A stretch of 64,000 bases of DNA from contig OY730172.1 of the NCBI GenBank assembly GCA_963422465.1, forward strand, positions 372,001 to 436,000. The letters are read 5' to 3'. The translations under genes were made by a program, and so were the position numbers. Under the pieces are notes generated by a model. The model worked only from the letters and a program-made list of their open reading frames with translations. It did not search any database and was not told the DNA's origin. This DNA is from Lichina pygmaea. Taxonomy: Eukaryota; Ascomycota; Lichinomycetes; Lichinales; Lichinaceae. Positions 19,916 to 32,401 of this stretch are shown here, one piece after another. The first letter of the stretch is position 1; each line of letters begins with the position of its first letter.

Positions 19916-22089
19916 GTCCTGACATTTGGAATGTGTAGACTTCAACTTGAGAAGGTTGCTTTTCAAGGAAGAGGAGAATGCAAGACGATTAGTGTCATCT
20001 GCAAAACCAAGTGCTGAAACTCCTTTCTCAGGGGTGTGTACAGTATTGTGCAGTTCTGAGATATAGAAAAGAAATAGAATGGGAGAGAAAGGTGATCCTT
20101 GAGGGACTCCACAGTATATAGGGAACTGGGGGGATTCTGAGTCATCAAACACCAGAGAGGTAGTACGTGAAGTAGTGAAGGAAAAGATCCAGGATACAAA
20201 CCACTTAGGAATCTTTCTCTTAATCAGGATCTTTCTGAGAACTTCTGGCAAGACTCTGTCATAGGCTCCAGAGATGTCTAGAGAGAGAAGACTAGCAACC
20301 ATTCCTTCTTTCCAGATCTTTTCTACCTGGGAGGTCAGAAGAAAAAGTGCTGATTCTGTTGATCTTCCTTTTCTGAATCCCATCTGGATTTCTGGCAAGA
20401 GATTTTCTTTCTCAGCTAGTTCACTTAGTCTTGCAGCTGCAATAGCTTCCATTAGCTTCCCAATTGTATTCAGGAGAGCTATAGGGCACCATGCTTTTGC
20501 TTGACAGTAGGATCCCTTGCCAAGTTTCCTTAGGCAGATTGTCTTGGCTGACTTGTACCTGTCTGGAAAGTATTCCAGTCTCCAGCAAGCCTCCAAAACC
20601 TTAGCAATTCTTTTGTTGAAAGGGTCTCCCAGTGCTCTTAGAAATCCATTTGGTAGAGTATCTTGGCCTGGTGCTGAGAGAGGTTTTTTCTTCTTTAGAA
20701 CCTCTTGTACTTCTTCCTTGGAGACTTCTTGGGATAGTTGCCATTCCTGGGTTTCTTCTGGCAGGTCCTGTTCCTCTGGCTCTGGCTGTAGGGGAAGAGG
20801 GAAGAATTGAGTCCTGAAAGCTTCTGTTTTCTCTTCAAAAGACTTTGCCAGCTGTCCTTGTTGTCCTATAAGTTCTGGGACTATTGGTAGGTGAGGAACT
20901 TTGCCAGCTTTTTCTTTTCCCCATTTGGCAATTCTCCAGTAGTCCTGAGTTTCTGCTAGCTGGTGGAGATGTGTTCTGAATGTCTTTCTTTTGGCTTGTC
21001 TGATCAGACTCTTTTTCTTTTTAGTTATCTCCTCTAGTCTGGTGGTTTCCTCTTGGCCTTGGAGTACTTTTCTTCTTACTTTTCTTTCCTCCTGGATTAT
21101 TTCTTTGATTTCCTGGTTCCACCATGGTACTGCATACCTGGACTCTTTGCAAGGTTGGGTTGTCTTGTTTGCAATTTCTTGGAGAGTTTTGTCCAGTCTT
21201 TCCAGGTAATCATCCACTTCTTTCTTGCTAGTTAGAGGTGGAATAGGTGGTAGGTTATCAGCTTCTTGTCTTGCTTGACTAGCATCCAGAGTTCTCCAGT
21301 TCTTTTTGTCTGTTCTGGTTTTTCTTGGAGTCTCCAGACTGAGAATTGTGTGCACTGGTCTGTGGTCTGACCCTGTGTGGAATCTCATGTTAATTTGTGA
21401 GTAAAGAAGAGAATTAAGTAAAGAACTTGAAATAAAAGAAAGATCAATTGCTGATGAAGGTGGTTCTAGAAGAGTTCTTGCTCTTGTTGGTGTGTAGGGA
21501 GCTATTGCCAGCTCTAGTCCCCATTTGTCTGTTAGGTCCTTGAAGGATAAGGCCAGTTCTGAGTATAGCTGGCTTGACTTTGACCAACTTGGGTGGTGGA
21601 GATTTGAGTCTGTCAGGAGAATATGTTCACCCTCTTTTTGGATAGCTTGTTCCAGTAGGTCTAGAAGAGTCTGAGCTGACTCTCTATGATTCCTTTGGCT
21701 TGTGGGTGTGAAATAGAGGTTGTGGATCCAGAATGACTTTGTTTGAACTCTTATCTCCAAGGAGACTAGATCTTTACTCCAGAAAATTGGGCTTATAGAT
21801 GACCGCAAAATTCTTCTGTTAACAAGAACAAGTGTTCTCCCTAGCTCCTGGCTTTGTAAAGGGTAGAAGGCTGAGAATATTGTAGAGATGCTTGATTCTT
21901 GGTGGGGGTTTTTCCAGGGTTCTTGCAGAGTGATGATGTCCACTTCCTGTAGTCTAGAGTTTGCCAGTAGAAGTTCTTGGCATGTCTGGCTTTTCTGGAC
22001 ATTGTACTGGAGAAGGTTAAGTGTGTAGTAACTCATTAATCCTCTTGGCTAGAGTCTTCCAAGATCTCAGTAGCTTTAGAAGGTTTGGA

Positions 22090-22730
22090 TAGAAGAAAGA
22101 AAACAAACTGTGTGAAATTTGAAATAGAGATCTAGAGATAAAAGAAAAAGCTCACTCTCCAATAGAAAAAAAGAAATAAAGTAGCTTTGAAAGTACTCCC
22201 AATAAGTCTCAGACTTTTGTTTTGGAATATAATAAGAGAGAAAATATTAGATGATTTTCTGAGTGAGTTGAACCAAATCTTCACTGCATAGCTCAGTACA
22301 GATCTGAGTATTGCAGTATACACAAGATATACTGTGAGAACTAGAAAGCTCCAGGTGGAGTAAAAGATTCTAGAGAGAGAAGATAGTACTTTTTATACTT
22401 TTTGAAGAATAATCCTGTGGTGTTTGTGCCAGTGGAGTTTAGTATCCAGGTACACTCCCAATACTCACACTTCTTCTTTTGGTTATAGAATTATATTCGC
22501 AAGTCTAAGCTTGAGCTGAAGATTGTCTGATCTTCTTCTGGAAAAATAAAGAATTTTATATTTCTCAGAAAAGAAGACTATTCCATGTCTTGCAGTCCAA
22601 GATAGATATTTCAGGTGTGTGTTCTTCAACTTCAGAAGCTTACTTTTAAGAGAGTATCCAAATGCAAGCAGATTTGTATCATCTGCAAATTCCAGAGTAG
22701 AAATACCAGTAGTAGAAGAATGTACAGTCT
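22090..22730 (-). mobile_element. LINE-D fragment 3
   Basis: Resumes exactly where fragment 2 stopped once LINE-B is removed. The complement covers the reverse-transcriptase C-terminal half (LVYTAILRSVLSYAV-like) up to the TTGVS region, with many A/T-skewed substitutions and stops. It ends where the T-rich tail of LINE-E begins. It is the oldest LINE-A relative recognisable in this block. Confidence 0.8.
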
Positions 22731-23297
22731 TATTTTATTTTATTTTATTTTACTTGATTCTTACATGGGTAGTAGCTTTACATCCATGCAGATCTTCTAG
22801 CTAATGGTAAACTTCTTCAGAAAACTTTTAAAGAAATAAAAACTGAACACAGAGTGTGACTAGAAGTTGTAACAAAGAGAATCTTGAAGTGTCTGGTAAA
22901 GAGGAAAGATCTATGTGTTGGCGTGGGAATAGTGGAGTTTGAATACTAGATTAAACAGGTTCAGTCTTTTCAAAAACATAAACCAGTGAAGAAACTTCTG
23001 TAGAAGCTCTGGGTTTGAAATAATCATACTGAAGTCTTGGGGATTAAAAGACGCTTGTTGTCTTTGTCTTGAATAGAGAGAATATAAAAAAATGATGTGT
23101 TTTGCAGTTTCCTCTGCTTGGCCACATATACATAAAAGGGTAGGATAATCAGGAACTCCAGCTCTGAATAGAAAACTTGCCAGACTAATTCTCCCAGTTC
23201 TGATTTATAGTAGCAGACTTGCCTCAGCTTTCTGTAGCTTTTTGTAGAACTCCAGATTATCTTTGTGTGGCTTTGGGCGGAAAGTCTGCCAACCTGG
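22731..23297 (-). mobile_element. LINE-E 3' end
   Basis: Starts with (TTTTA)n, the complement of an A-rich tail, inside LINE-D, then a LINE-A-like 3' UTR and degenerate ORF2 C-terminus including a decayed Cys/His motif near 23100-23130. It is cut at 23297 by the Ty3-1 element O; the five bases before the LTR are CCTGG. Confidence 0.8.
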
Positions 23298-23571
23298 TGT
23301 CACAGTTCTGGCCCAGTTGCATATCTGGCACAAGTCACACACCTTGCCGGGAAGTTCCATCTGCACTGTTGCCTGTTTGCTCCGCTGTTGCCTGATCCCC
23401 TGCCTATAAGAACTCCTCCTGCTCCCCCAGCTTCTTCTCTTCTTTTCTCTTTTTCTTCCTTCCTTGTCTTTCATCTTGTACATCAATCCAAGTCTCAAGT
23501 CTCAAGCCAAGTCAGGTCAAGGTTACTGAATCAGTTAGGCTTGAGTTCTGCTCTGCTATTGCCTCGTCACA
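23298..23571 (+). repeat. Ty3-1 5' LTR of element O (274 bp)
   Basis: TGTCACAG...CTCGTCACA, followed after 2 nt by a decayed primer-binding site ACAAAAGAC (23574-23582). The proposed transcript-start string reads GTCTTTCAT here; both differ from the consensus at a CpG. Confidence 0.93.
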
Positions 23572-23629
23572 CTACAAAAGACCTACCCAACCATAACACA
23601 CTTCACCAAGCCATGTTCACGTCCTTGTC

Positions 23630-24586
23630 ATGTCTCAACAACCAGACCAAGCTATGCCAGTTGCTGGAAATGACAAGTTCCTTCGCAACATGTTTGCAGA
23701 GTTCATGCGAATTCAAGCTACTAACACTACTCCCAAGTCCAAGTCTGAATACACTGCTGACCCAGAGATCTTCAGTGGTGATGGTGGAAACACGGAAATC
23801 ACGCATGAGAAGCTTGAGAGCTTCATCATGTCACTGTCACTCAAGATAACACTCAACACTGACCGGTACTCCACAGAAACATCGTGGATTGCGTACGTCT
23901 TTTCACGCACGACTGGCACTGCGCAGTCCTACATCTCAGCCAAGATCACGGCTGGCCAGTACATTGACTGGCACAACATCGTCCAAGATCTCCAGAACAC
24001 CTTCTCCGACCCAGACCCAGAGTTCCTAGCTCAGAGGAAGCTCATCACCTTGCGTCAGGCCAACCGTTCCTTTGCCGAGTTCTTCACAGAGTTCAATCAG
24101 TATACTCCACGCACAGGCTTCAACGACAAGGCCTTGAAGTGCCATCTTTGATGCGCTGTCTCTGAAGAGCTTGCCAAGCAGCTTGTCAGCATCAACCTCA
24201 AGGACATCAGCTATCAGAAGCTTGTTGAGGAATGCCAGCTGCACGACAACCAGTTGCGTGCCACTTCTGCCAACTCTCACTGTCCACGTCAAGCACCTCC
24301 CACCCAAGCCTCAGTTCCACAGTCAGGAGCTTCAGTTCTGCGTCCAGGGTTCATCAAGCCAGCCTTCACGCCACAGCCACCAAGTCCTACCATGGATCTC
24401 AGCCACTCTAAGCTGATGCCAGAAGAGTGAGAACATCGCTGAAGCAAAGGCCTCTGCTTCTACTGTGGGAACCAAGGTCATGTCTCAACCTTCTGTCCAG
24501 TGAAAAGCATGCCTGTTGTTGCCACCACCACAACCACCACCAAGTCTGCCACTGTTGAGACTACTCCAGAGTTGGAAAACAAGTAG
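23630..24586 (+). pseudogene. gag: Ty3-1 O gag
   Basis: A 957-bp frame equal in length to gag in E and G, starting MSQQPDQAMP and ending at the family stop (GAAAACAAGTAG-type). It carries a CGA-to-TGA stop at 24149-24151 and two more TGA codons around 24428-24442. The CCHC knuckle CFYCGNQGHVSTFC is encoded near 24451-24495. Pol follows in the -1 frame. Confidence 0.88.
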
Positions 24587-27500
24587 TCCTTGGTTATCAT
24601 CGCGCCCAAGGACATGAAAAGGATCTCCATGTTGGCTATCTGTCTCCAGACCAGCAATTGGACAGCAAGTGCTTGTTTCTTCCTTGTATCCTAGATGGGA
24701 AATTCAAGTGCAATGCTCTTATTGACTCTGGCTGTTCAGCATTTGACTGCATTGGTGCTTCCTTTGCGCAATCTCTTCACCAAGAACCTCTCCCCTACCC
24801 ACGCACATTGCGATCATTTGATGGCAAGACATCACAAACCACGCATCTTGCCAAGACAATCATGACCACAGCACATGGCGTGCACCAGGAGGAAGTCTCT
24901 CTCTTTGTGTCTCCTGGTCTTCACTATGATGTGATTCTGGGGATGCCATGGCTCCAGAAGCACAGGCCACACATTGATTAGACAAACACCTCAATCATGT
25001 TCAAGTCAGATCACTGCTGATCTGCATGCCTCAAGTCAAACACTGGCTATCCAATCTCTTTGGATCTTGAAGCCAAGATGTCTGCTGGAAAGCCTCAGGA
25101 GCCCAAGCCCCTTTCTGCCACACCAATCCCCATCAATGCTGCCGTATTTTCTCTCCTTGCTGCCAAGCCAGATCACCAGGTGTTCAGTGTTTCTCTGAGA
25201 GATATTGAGCAGGTGTTGAAACCAAAGAAGTGTGTGGACCCTGCCACACTTCTCCCTGCTCAGTACCACAAGTTCCTGGACGTCTTCAGCAAGGATGACG
25301 CTGACAAGCTTCCTCCTCTACACCCAGGAGTTGACCACAAGATCAAGATAGAACCAGGAACCCAGGCACCCTCTGGACCTCTGTACAGCATGAGCAGAGA
25401 AGAACTTGAAGTTCTCAAGAAGTACCTGACAGAGAACCTGAACAAGAGCTTCATTCAAGCATCTTCATCACCTGCTGCTGCACCAGTCCTCTTTGTCAAG
25501 AAGCCAGGAGGTGGATTGCGTTTCTGTGTAGACTACAGAGCACTCAACACCATCACTATCAAGAACTGTTACCCCCTGCCACTGATCTGGGAGATGTTGG
25601 ACCAGCTTTGCAAAACTGTGTGGTACACCAAGCTTGACATTGTTGGTGCCTTCAACTGTATCTGGATGAAGGAAGGTGAAGAATGGAAGACTGTGTTCCG
25701 CACACGCTCAGGCCTCTACGAATACCTTGTCATGCCCTTTGGTCTTGCCAATGCTCCAAGCACATTCCAAAACTACATCAATGATGTTTTGGGACCTGAC
25801 ATCCTTGATGTCTTTGGCACTGCCTATGTGGATGACATTCTTGTCTACAGTCAGACACTCAAGGAACACCAGAAGCATGTCAAGCTTGTTCTCAGTCAAC
25901 TACAAGATGCAAGCCTGCAAGTTGACATCTCCAAGTGCGACTTTGAAGTGCATCAAGTCAAGTACCTTGGCCTCATCATTCAGTCTGCCACTGAAGATAG
26001 CTGACCCGGATCTGTGAGCATGGACCCAGCCAAGACTGACGCCATCAAGGAGTGGAATCCTCCTGCCAGTCTCAAGGAAGTGCAGAGCTTCATTGCCTTT
26101 GCAAACTTCTACCGCCGGTTCATCAAAGACTTTGCCAAGCTTGCATCCCCACTCACAGCTCTGACCAAGAAGAATGTTGCCTTCAAGTGGGAAACCCCAG
26201 AGCAGCGCTTGTTTGAAAGTATCAAGAAGGCGTTCAGTACTGCACCCATCCTGCAGCACTTTGATCTGGAGAAGGAGTGTGTTGTTGAGACTGACACTTC
26301 TGACTATGTCTCTGGTGCTGTCCTGTCACAGCCAGACCATGAAGGAGTTCTACGCCCTGTTGCCTTCTTGTCACACCACCATCTGCCAGCAGAATGCAAC
26401 TACAAGATCTACGACAAAGAGTTGCTGGCAATTGTCTGTGCCTTTGAAGAATGGTGAGCAGAGCTTGAAGGATCTCCAGAACCTGTCAAGGTGATCTCTG
26501 ATCACAAGAATTTAGAGTACTTCATGTCATCAAACTGCCTTTCCCGCTGTCAAGCCCGTTGGAGTGAGTTCTTGTCACACTTCAATTTCAAGATCAGCTA
26601 CTGTCCAGGCAGTCAGTGCAAGGCCGACACCCTCACTTGATGTTCCCAAGACCTCCTGTCAGACAGTGATCCCTGTCAAGACTTCATGGAGTAAGTCGTC
26701 CTCAAGCCCAAGAATCTTGCACATTCAGAGGTTCAAGTCAAGCCCATCCAGATCCTGAGACGTTCAGAAGCTGCACCAGTTGACACTGAACCTGATGCTG
26801 CACCTCTTTCAGATGTCATCCAAGCTGCCTATAACAACCTTGCTGAAGGTGATCCAGTGGCAACAGTGTTACAGATGCTAAGGGATAGTGTCAGGCACAG
26901 TCAAGAAGTGTCTCTCTCAGACTGCAGCTTGGAAAATGACTGTCTCTTCTACAAGAACTGACTCTGGATCCCTGAGAACGATGAGCTACACCTACACCTG
27001 TTCCAAGAAGCCCATGACCAAGCAATGGCTGGCCACACTGGGATTGCCAAGACCCACAATCTTCTGTCTTGTTGGTACTATTGGCCAAAGATAGTGAACA
27101 TCATACAGCAGTACATCAGGAATTGTCATGTCTGCTCTCAAGCAAAGCTTGCCTGTGATCACCAAGGAGAGCTGCTGTCTCTTCCCGTACCTCAGCAACA
27201 TTGGCAGGATCTGGCTATGGATTTCATTACTGACTTGCCCAAGTCAAGAGATACCTGCTTCCCTGGTGCCAAGCACATCTGGGTCATCACTGACTGTCTC
27301 ACCAAAGAACACCACTTTGTGCCATGTGCTGAGATGACAACCTCGCATCTTGTCCGGATGTTCATCCAGTTTGTTGTCTGTACCCATGGCTTACCCAGGA
27401 GCATTGTCTCAGACAGAGGAGGTCAGTTTGTCAGCTTATTCTGGAAAACACTCTGTGCCCATCTTGATGTCATGCTACGACTATCCTCAGGAAACCACCA

Positions 27501-28130
27501 AGAGACAGATGGTCAGACAGAACAAGAGAATCAGGAGCTTCAACACTACCTGAGATCCTATGTCAACTATCTCCAAGATGACTGGGTCCAATGGCTTCCT
27601 CTGGCAGAGTTCACGCAGAACAACTCCCAGTCTGATTTCTCTGGCATGTCACTGTTCTTTGCCAACAAAGGGTTCCATCCACGGCTCAGCATCACACCCA
27701 CGAGTGAAGCCTGCAACCAAGATACTATGGAAATCTCTGGAGAAATGACGTAGATTCTGGAACAGTTGCAAGCTGAACTCCGACTATTCCAGGAAGCTCA
27801 AGCTCACACTGCCAATTTGCATCAAGTCCTGTCACCGTCCTATCAAACTGGAGATCTTGTTTGGCTGAATACCAAGAACATCAGGACACACTGCCCATGC
27901 AAAAAGCTTGACAACAAGTGGATTGGACTATTCAAGGTGTTGAAGACAGTGAGAAGCTGTGCCTGCCATCTGGAGCTTCCACACACTCTCAAGATCCACT
28001 CTGTCTTTCACATTTCCCTTCTACGTCTGACACCTGCTAATCCTATCCCTGGCCAATCAAATGAACACCCTGGCTCTGTCATTAGTCAAGACACAGATGA
28101 AGAGTTCCAGGTTGAAGAAATCCTTGACTC
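24585..28130 (+). pseudogene. pol: Ty3-1 O pol: protease, RT, RNase H, integrase
   Basis: Order of domains: protease with LIDSGCSAF (about 24718-24750), reverse transcriptase with FCVDYRALN and YVDDILVYS (about 25400-25990), RNase H with [16 protein letters not shown] (about 26280), integrase with the HHCC finger ending CHVCSQAK (about 27025-27150) and DRGGQF/ETDGQTEQENQE. Stops: TAG 24979, TGA 25018, TGA 26002, TGA 26455, TGA 26638, TAA about 26692, TGA 26959 and TAG 27751 (start positions). The TGAs at 26002 and 26959 recur in all other copies. Confidence 0.88.
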
Positions 28131-28401
28131 TGTCACAGTTCTGGCCCAGTTGCATATCTGGCACAAGCCACACACCTTGCCGGGAAGTCCCATCTGCTCT
28201 GTTTGCCTGTTTGCTCCGCTGTTGCCTGATCCCCTGCCTATAAGAACTTCTCCTGCTCCCCCAGCTTCTTCTCTTCTTTTCTCTTTTCCTTCCTCGTCTT
28301 TCGCCTTGTACATCAATCCAAGTCTCAAGTCTCAAGCCAAGTCAGGTCAAGGTTACCAAATCAGTTAGGCTTGAGTTCTGCTCTGCCATTGCCTTGTCAC
28401 A
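28131..28401 (+). repeat. Ty3-1 5' LTR of element E (271 bp)
   Basis: TG...CA ends. Transcript-start string GTCTTTCGC at 28296-28304 and primer-binding site GCGAAAGAC at 28404-28412 are perfectly complementary (9/9), with a 2-nt CT gap between LTR and site. Confidence 0.95.
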
Positions 28402-28459
28402 CTGCGAAAGACCTACCCAACCATAACACACTTCACCAAGCCATGTTCACGTCCTTGTC

Positions 28460-29416
28460 ATGTCTCAACAACCAGACCAAGCCATGCCAGTTGCTGGAAA
28501 TAACAAGTTCCTTCACAACATGTTTGCAGAGTTCATGCGAATTCAAGCTACTAACACTACTCCCAAGTCCAAGTCCGAACGCACTGCTGACCCAGAGATC
28601 TTCAGTGGCGATGGCAGAAACATGGAAATCACGCATGAGAAGCTTGAGAGCTTCATCATGTCACTATCACTCAAGATGACACTCAACACTGACCAGTACC
28701 CCACGGAAACATCGCGGATTGCGTATGTCTTTTCACGCACGACTGGCACTGCGCAGTCCTACATCTCAGCTAAGATCACGGCTGGCCAGTACATTGACTG
28801 GCATGACATCGTCCAAGATCTCTGGAACACCTTCTCTGACCCAGACCCAGAGTTCCTAGCTCAGAGGAAGCTCATCACCTTACGTCAGGCCAACTGTTCC
28901 TTTGCCGAGTTCTTCACAGAGTTCAATCAGTATGCTCCACGCACAGGCTTCAACAACAAGGCCTTGAAGTGCCATCTTTGATGCGCTGTCTCTGAAGAGC
29001 TTGCCAAGCAGCTTGTCAGCATCAACCTCAAGGACATCAGCTATCAGAAGCTTGTTGAGGAATGCCAGCTGCAGGACAACCAGTTGCGTGCCACTTCTGC
29101 CAACTCTCACCGTCCACGTCAAGCACCTCCCACCCAAGCCTCAGTTCCACAGTCAGGAGCTTCAGTTCTGCGTCCAGGGTTCATCAAGCCAGTCTTCACG
29201 CCACAGCCACCAAGTTCTACTATGGATCTCAGCCACTCTAAGCTGACACCAGAAGAGCAAGAACATCACCAAAGCAAAGGCCTCTGCTTCTACTGTGGGA
29301 ACCCAGGTCACATCTCAACCTTCTGTCCAGTGAAAAGCATGCCTGTTGTTGCCACCACCACAACCACCACCAAGTCTGCCACTGTTGAGACTACTCCAGA
29401 GTCAGAAAACAAGTAG
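28460..29416 (+). pseudogene. gag: Ty3-1 E gag
   Basis: Full-length 957-bp frame with one nonsense change, CGA to TGA at 28979-28981, separating the N-terminal core from the C-terminal part that holds the knuckle CFYCGNPGHISTFC. Structural protein of the particle. Otherwise collinear with element F gag. Confidence 0.9.
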
Positions 29417-32203
29417 TCCTTGGTCATCATCGCACCCAAGGACATGAAAAGGATCTCCATGTTGGCTATCTGTCTCCAGACCAGCAATTGGACAGCAAGT
29501 GCTTGTTTCTTCCTTGTATGCTAGATGGGAAATTCAAGTGCAATGCTCTTATTGACTCTGGCTGTTCAGCATTTGGCTGCATTGGTGCTTCCTTTGCGCA
29601 ACACTATCACCATCAAGAACTGTTACCCCCTACCACTGATCTGGGAGATGTTGGACCAGCTTTGCAAAGCTGTGTGGTACACCAAGCTTGACATTGTTAG
29701 TGCCTTCAACCGTATCCGGATGAAGGAAGGTGAAGAATGGAAGACTGTGTTCCGCACACGCTCAGGCCTCTACGAATACCTTGTCATGCCCTTTGGTCTT
29801 GCCAATAGTCCAAGCACATTCCAGAACTACATCAATGATGTTTTGGGACCTGACATCCTTGACGTCTTTGGCACTGCCTATGTGGATGACATCCTTATCT
29901 ACAGTCAGACACTCAAGGAACACCAGAAGCATGTCAAGCTTGTTCTCAGTCGACTACGAGATGCAAGCCTGCAAGTTGACATCTCCAAGTGTGACTTTGA
30001 AGTCCATCAAGTCAAGTACCTTGGCCTCATCATTCAGTCTGCCACTGAAGACGGCTGACCTGGATCTGTGAGTATGGACCCAGCCAAGACTGACGCCATC
30101 AAGGAGTGGAAGCCTCCTGCCAGTCTCAAGGAAGTGCAGAGCTTTATTGCCTTTGCAAACTTCTACCGCCAGTTCATCAAAGACTTTGCCAAGCTTGCAT
30201 CCCTGCTCACAGCTCTGACCAAGAAGAATGTTGCCTTCAAGTGGGAAACCCCAGAGCAGCGCTTATTTGAAAGCATCAAGAAGGTGTTCAGCACTGCACC
30301 CATCCTGCAGCACTTTGATCTGGAGAAGGAGTGTGTTGTTGAGACTGACACTTCTGACTACGTCTCTGGTGCTGTCCTGTCACAGCCAGACCATGAAGGA
30401 GTTCTACACCCTGTTGCCTTCTTGTCACGCCGCCACCTGCCGGCAGAATGCAACTACGAAATCTACAATAAAGAGTTGCTGGCAATTGTCTGTGCCTTTG
30501 AAGAATGGCAAGCAGAGCTTGAAGGATCTCCAGAACCTGTCAAAGTGATCTCTGATCACAAGAACTTGGAGTACTTCATGTTGTCAAAGTGTCTTTCCCA
30601 CTGTCAAGCCTGTTGGAGCGAGTTCTTGTCACACTTCAATTTCAAGATCAGCTACTGTCCAGGCAGTCAGTGCAAGGCTGACACCCTCACTTGACGTTCC
30701 CAAGACCTCCTGTCAGACAGTGATCCCTGTCAAGACTTCATAGAGCAAGTCATCCTCAAGCCCAAGAATCTTGCACATTCAGAGGTTCAAGTCAAGCCCA
30801 TCCAGATCCTGAGATGTTCAGAAGCTGCACCAGTTGACACTGAACCTGATGCTACACCTCTTTCAGACATTATCCAAGCTGCCTATAACAACCTTGCTGA
30901 AGGTGATCCAGTGGCAACAGTGTCACAGATGCTAAGGGATGGTGTCAGGCACAGTCAAGAAGTGTCTCTCTCAGACTGCAGCTTGGAAAATGACTATCTC
31001 TTCTACAAGAACTGACTCTGGATCCCTGAGAACAATGAGCTATGCCTACGCCTGTTCCAAGAAGCCCATGACCAAGCAATGGCTGGCCACACTGGGATTG
31101 CCAAGACCCACAATCTTCTGTCTTGTTGGTACTATTGGCCAAAGATGGTGAACATCATACAGCAGTACATCAGGAATTGTCATGTCTGCTCTCAAGCAAA
31201 GCTTGCCCGTGATCACCAAGGAGAGCTGCTGTCTCTTCCTGTACCTCAGCAACGTTGGCAGGATCTGGCTACGGATTTCATTACTGACTTGCCCAAGTCA
31301 AGAGATGCCTGCTTCCCTGGTGCCAAGCACATCTGGGTTATCACTGACTGTCTCACCAAAGAACACCACTTTGTGCCATGTGCTGAGATGACAACCTCGC
31401 ATCTTGTCTGGATGTTCATCCAGTTTGTTGTCTGTACCCATGGCTTGCCCAGGAGCATTGTCTCAGACAGAGGAGGTCAGTTTGTCAGCTTATTCTGGAA
31501 AGCACTCTGTGCCCATCTTGACATCATGCTACGACTATCCTCAGGACACCACCCAGAGACAGATGGTCAGACAGAACAAGAGAATCAGGAGCTTGAACAC
31601 TACCTGAGATCCTATGTCAACTATCTCCAAGATGACTGGGTCCAATGGCTTCCTCTGGCAGAGTTCACGCAGAACAACTTCCAGTCTGATTCCTCTGGCA
31701 TGTCACTGTTCTTTGCCAACAAAGGGTTCCATCCACAGCTCAGCATCACACCCATGGGTGAAGCCTGCAACCAAGATGCTATGGAAATCTCTGGAGAAAT
31801 AACACAGATTCTGGGACAGTTGCAAGCTGAACTCCGACTATCCCAGGAAGCTCAAGCTCACGCCGCCAATTTGCATCAAGTCCTGTCACCATCCTATCAA
31901 ACTGGAGATCTTGTTTGGCTGAATACCAAGAACATCAGGACACGCCACCCATGCAAAAAGCTTGACGACAAGTGGATTGGACTATTCAAGGTGTTGAAGA
32001 CAGGCGGAAGCCATGCCTGCCATCTGGAGCTTCCACACACTCTCAAGATCCACCCTGTCTTTCACGTTTCCTTTCTACGTCTGACACCTGCTAATCCTAT
32101 CCCTGGCCAATCAAATGAACACCCTGGCCCTGTCATTGGTCAAGACACAGATGAAGAGTTCCAGGTTGAAGAAATCCTTGACTCCAAGCCAGCAACATCT
32201 TGA
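29415..32203 (+). pseudogene. pol: Ty3-1 E pol with protease-RT deletion
   Basis: Protease is truncated after CIGASFAQ and joins directly to the TITIKNCYPLPLI block of the reverse transcriptase, with CAAC-type microhomology at the joint (about 29600). The RT active site YVDDILIYS survives, and integrase from about 31079 is open. Stops: TGA 30056-30058, TGA 30692-30694, TGA 31013-31015 and TGA 32201-32203. Lacking protease flap and RT fingers, it is certainly non-autonomous. Confidence 0.9.
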
Positions 32204-32401
32204 CAGAAGTTCAAGTACCTGGTCAAATAGTCTGGATGGCCAATCAAAGATACCACTGAAGAGCCTATTGAGCATCTTGACAACACCAAAGACGCCATCT
32301 ACAACTTCCATGAGAAATACCCAAGGAAACCACAGCCACAGAACTACACCCACAAGTGGCCTGAGGCTCACAGGAGTTCACCATGTGAAGGAGGGGGGTA
32401 A
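32204..32401 (+). pseudogene. Ty3-1 E chromodomain remnant and polypurine tract
   Basis: After TGA the same frame reads QKFKYLVK, TAG, then SGWPIKDTTEEPIEHL and IYNFHEKYPRKPQ, a chromodomain. It ends with the purine tract GAAGGAGGGGGGTAA immediately before LTR2, the plus-strand primer for reverse transcription. Confidence 0.8.

Larger units (their letters stand above)
18212..22036 (-). pseudogene. LINE-B ORF2, interrupted by two LTRs
   Basis: The 5' half (22036 down to 19916) is an uninterrupted frame with endonuclease motifs LQYNVQKS, LQEPW, TDSNLHHPSW, AIDLSF, SDHRPV and reverse-transcriptase motifs SLDISGAYDRV, CGVPQGSPFSP and FADDTNRLAF. The solo LTR at 19649-19915 interrupts it just after FADD. 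The 3' half runs 19648-18605 with one TGG-to-TAG stop near 18931 and the Cys/His motif LCTCGFGEETAQHITFFC. The upstream ORF1 tail ends TAA overlapping this ATG (TAATG), again suggesting translational coupling. Confidence 0.88.
18212..22076 (-). mobile_element. LINE-B main body, with two solo LTR insertions
   Basis: Continues LINE-B from 12742 and ends at its 5' truncation point at 22076, where the 13-bp TSD AGAAGGTTTGGAT is repeated at 22077-22089. The truncation removes nearly all of ORF1. Ty3-1 solo LTRs sit at 18243-18604 and 19649-19915. With LINE-A copy 2 inside it, LINE-B spans 12478-22076. Confidence 0.88.
23298..28130 (+). mobile_element. Ty3-1 element O, 5' portion
   Basis: 5' LTR, gag and pol up to the LDS codons just before the chromodomain. 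It stops at GACTC (28126-28130), where element E inserted. The missing 3' piece, starting with the same GACTC, is found inverted at 46428-46649. The interior is inactivated by many C-to-T stops. Confidence 0.9.

Noticed and set aside
20274-20817. Small open frames antisense to LINE ORF2 as independent genes
   Set aside because: They recur wherever the same LINE segment occurs and mirror its codons; they are shadows of ORF2.
23572-23600. tRNA primer-binding site after the LTR
   Set aside because: No TGG-starting complement of a tRNA 3' end is present at the expected position in any copy; complementarity to the LTR transcript start fits better.
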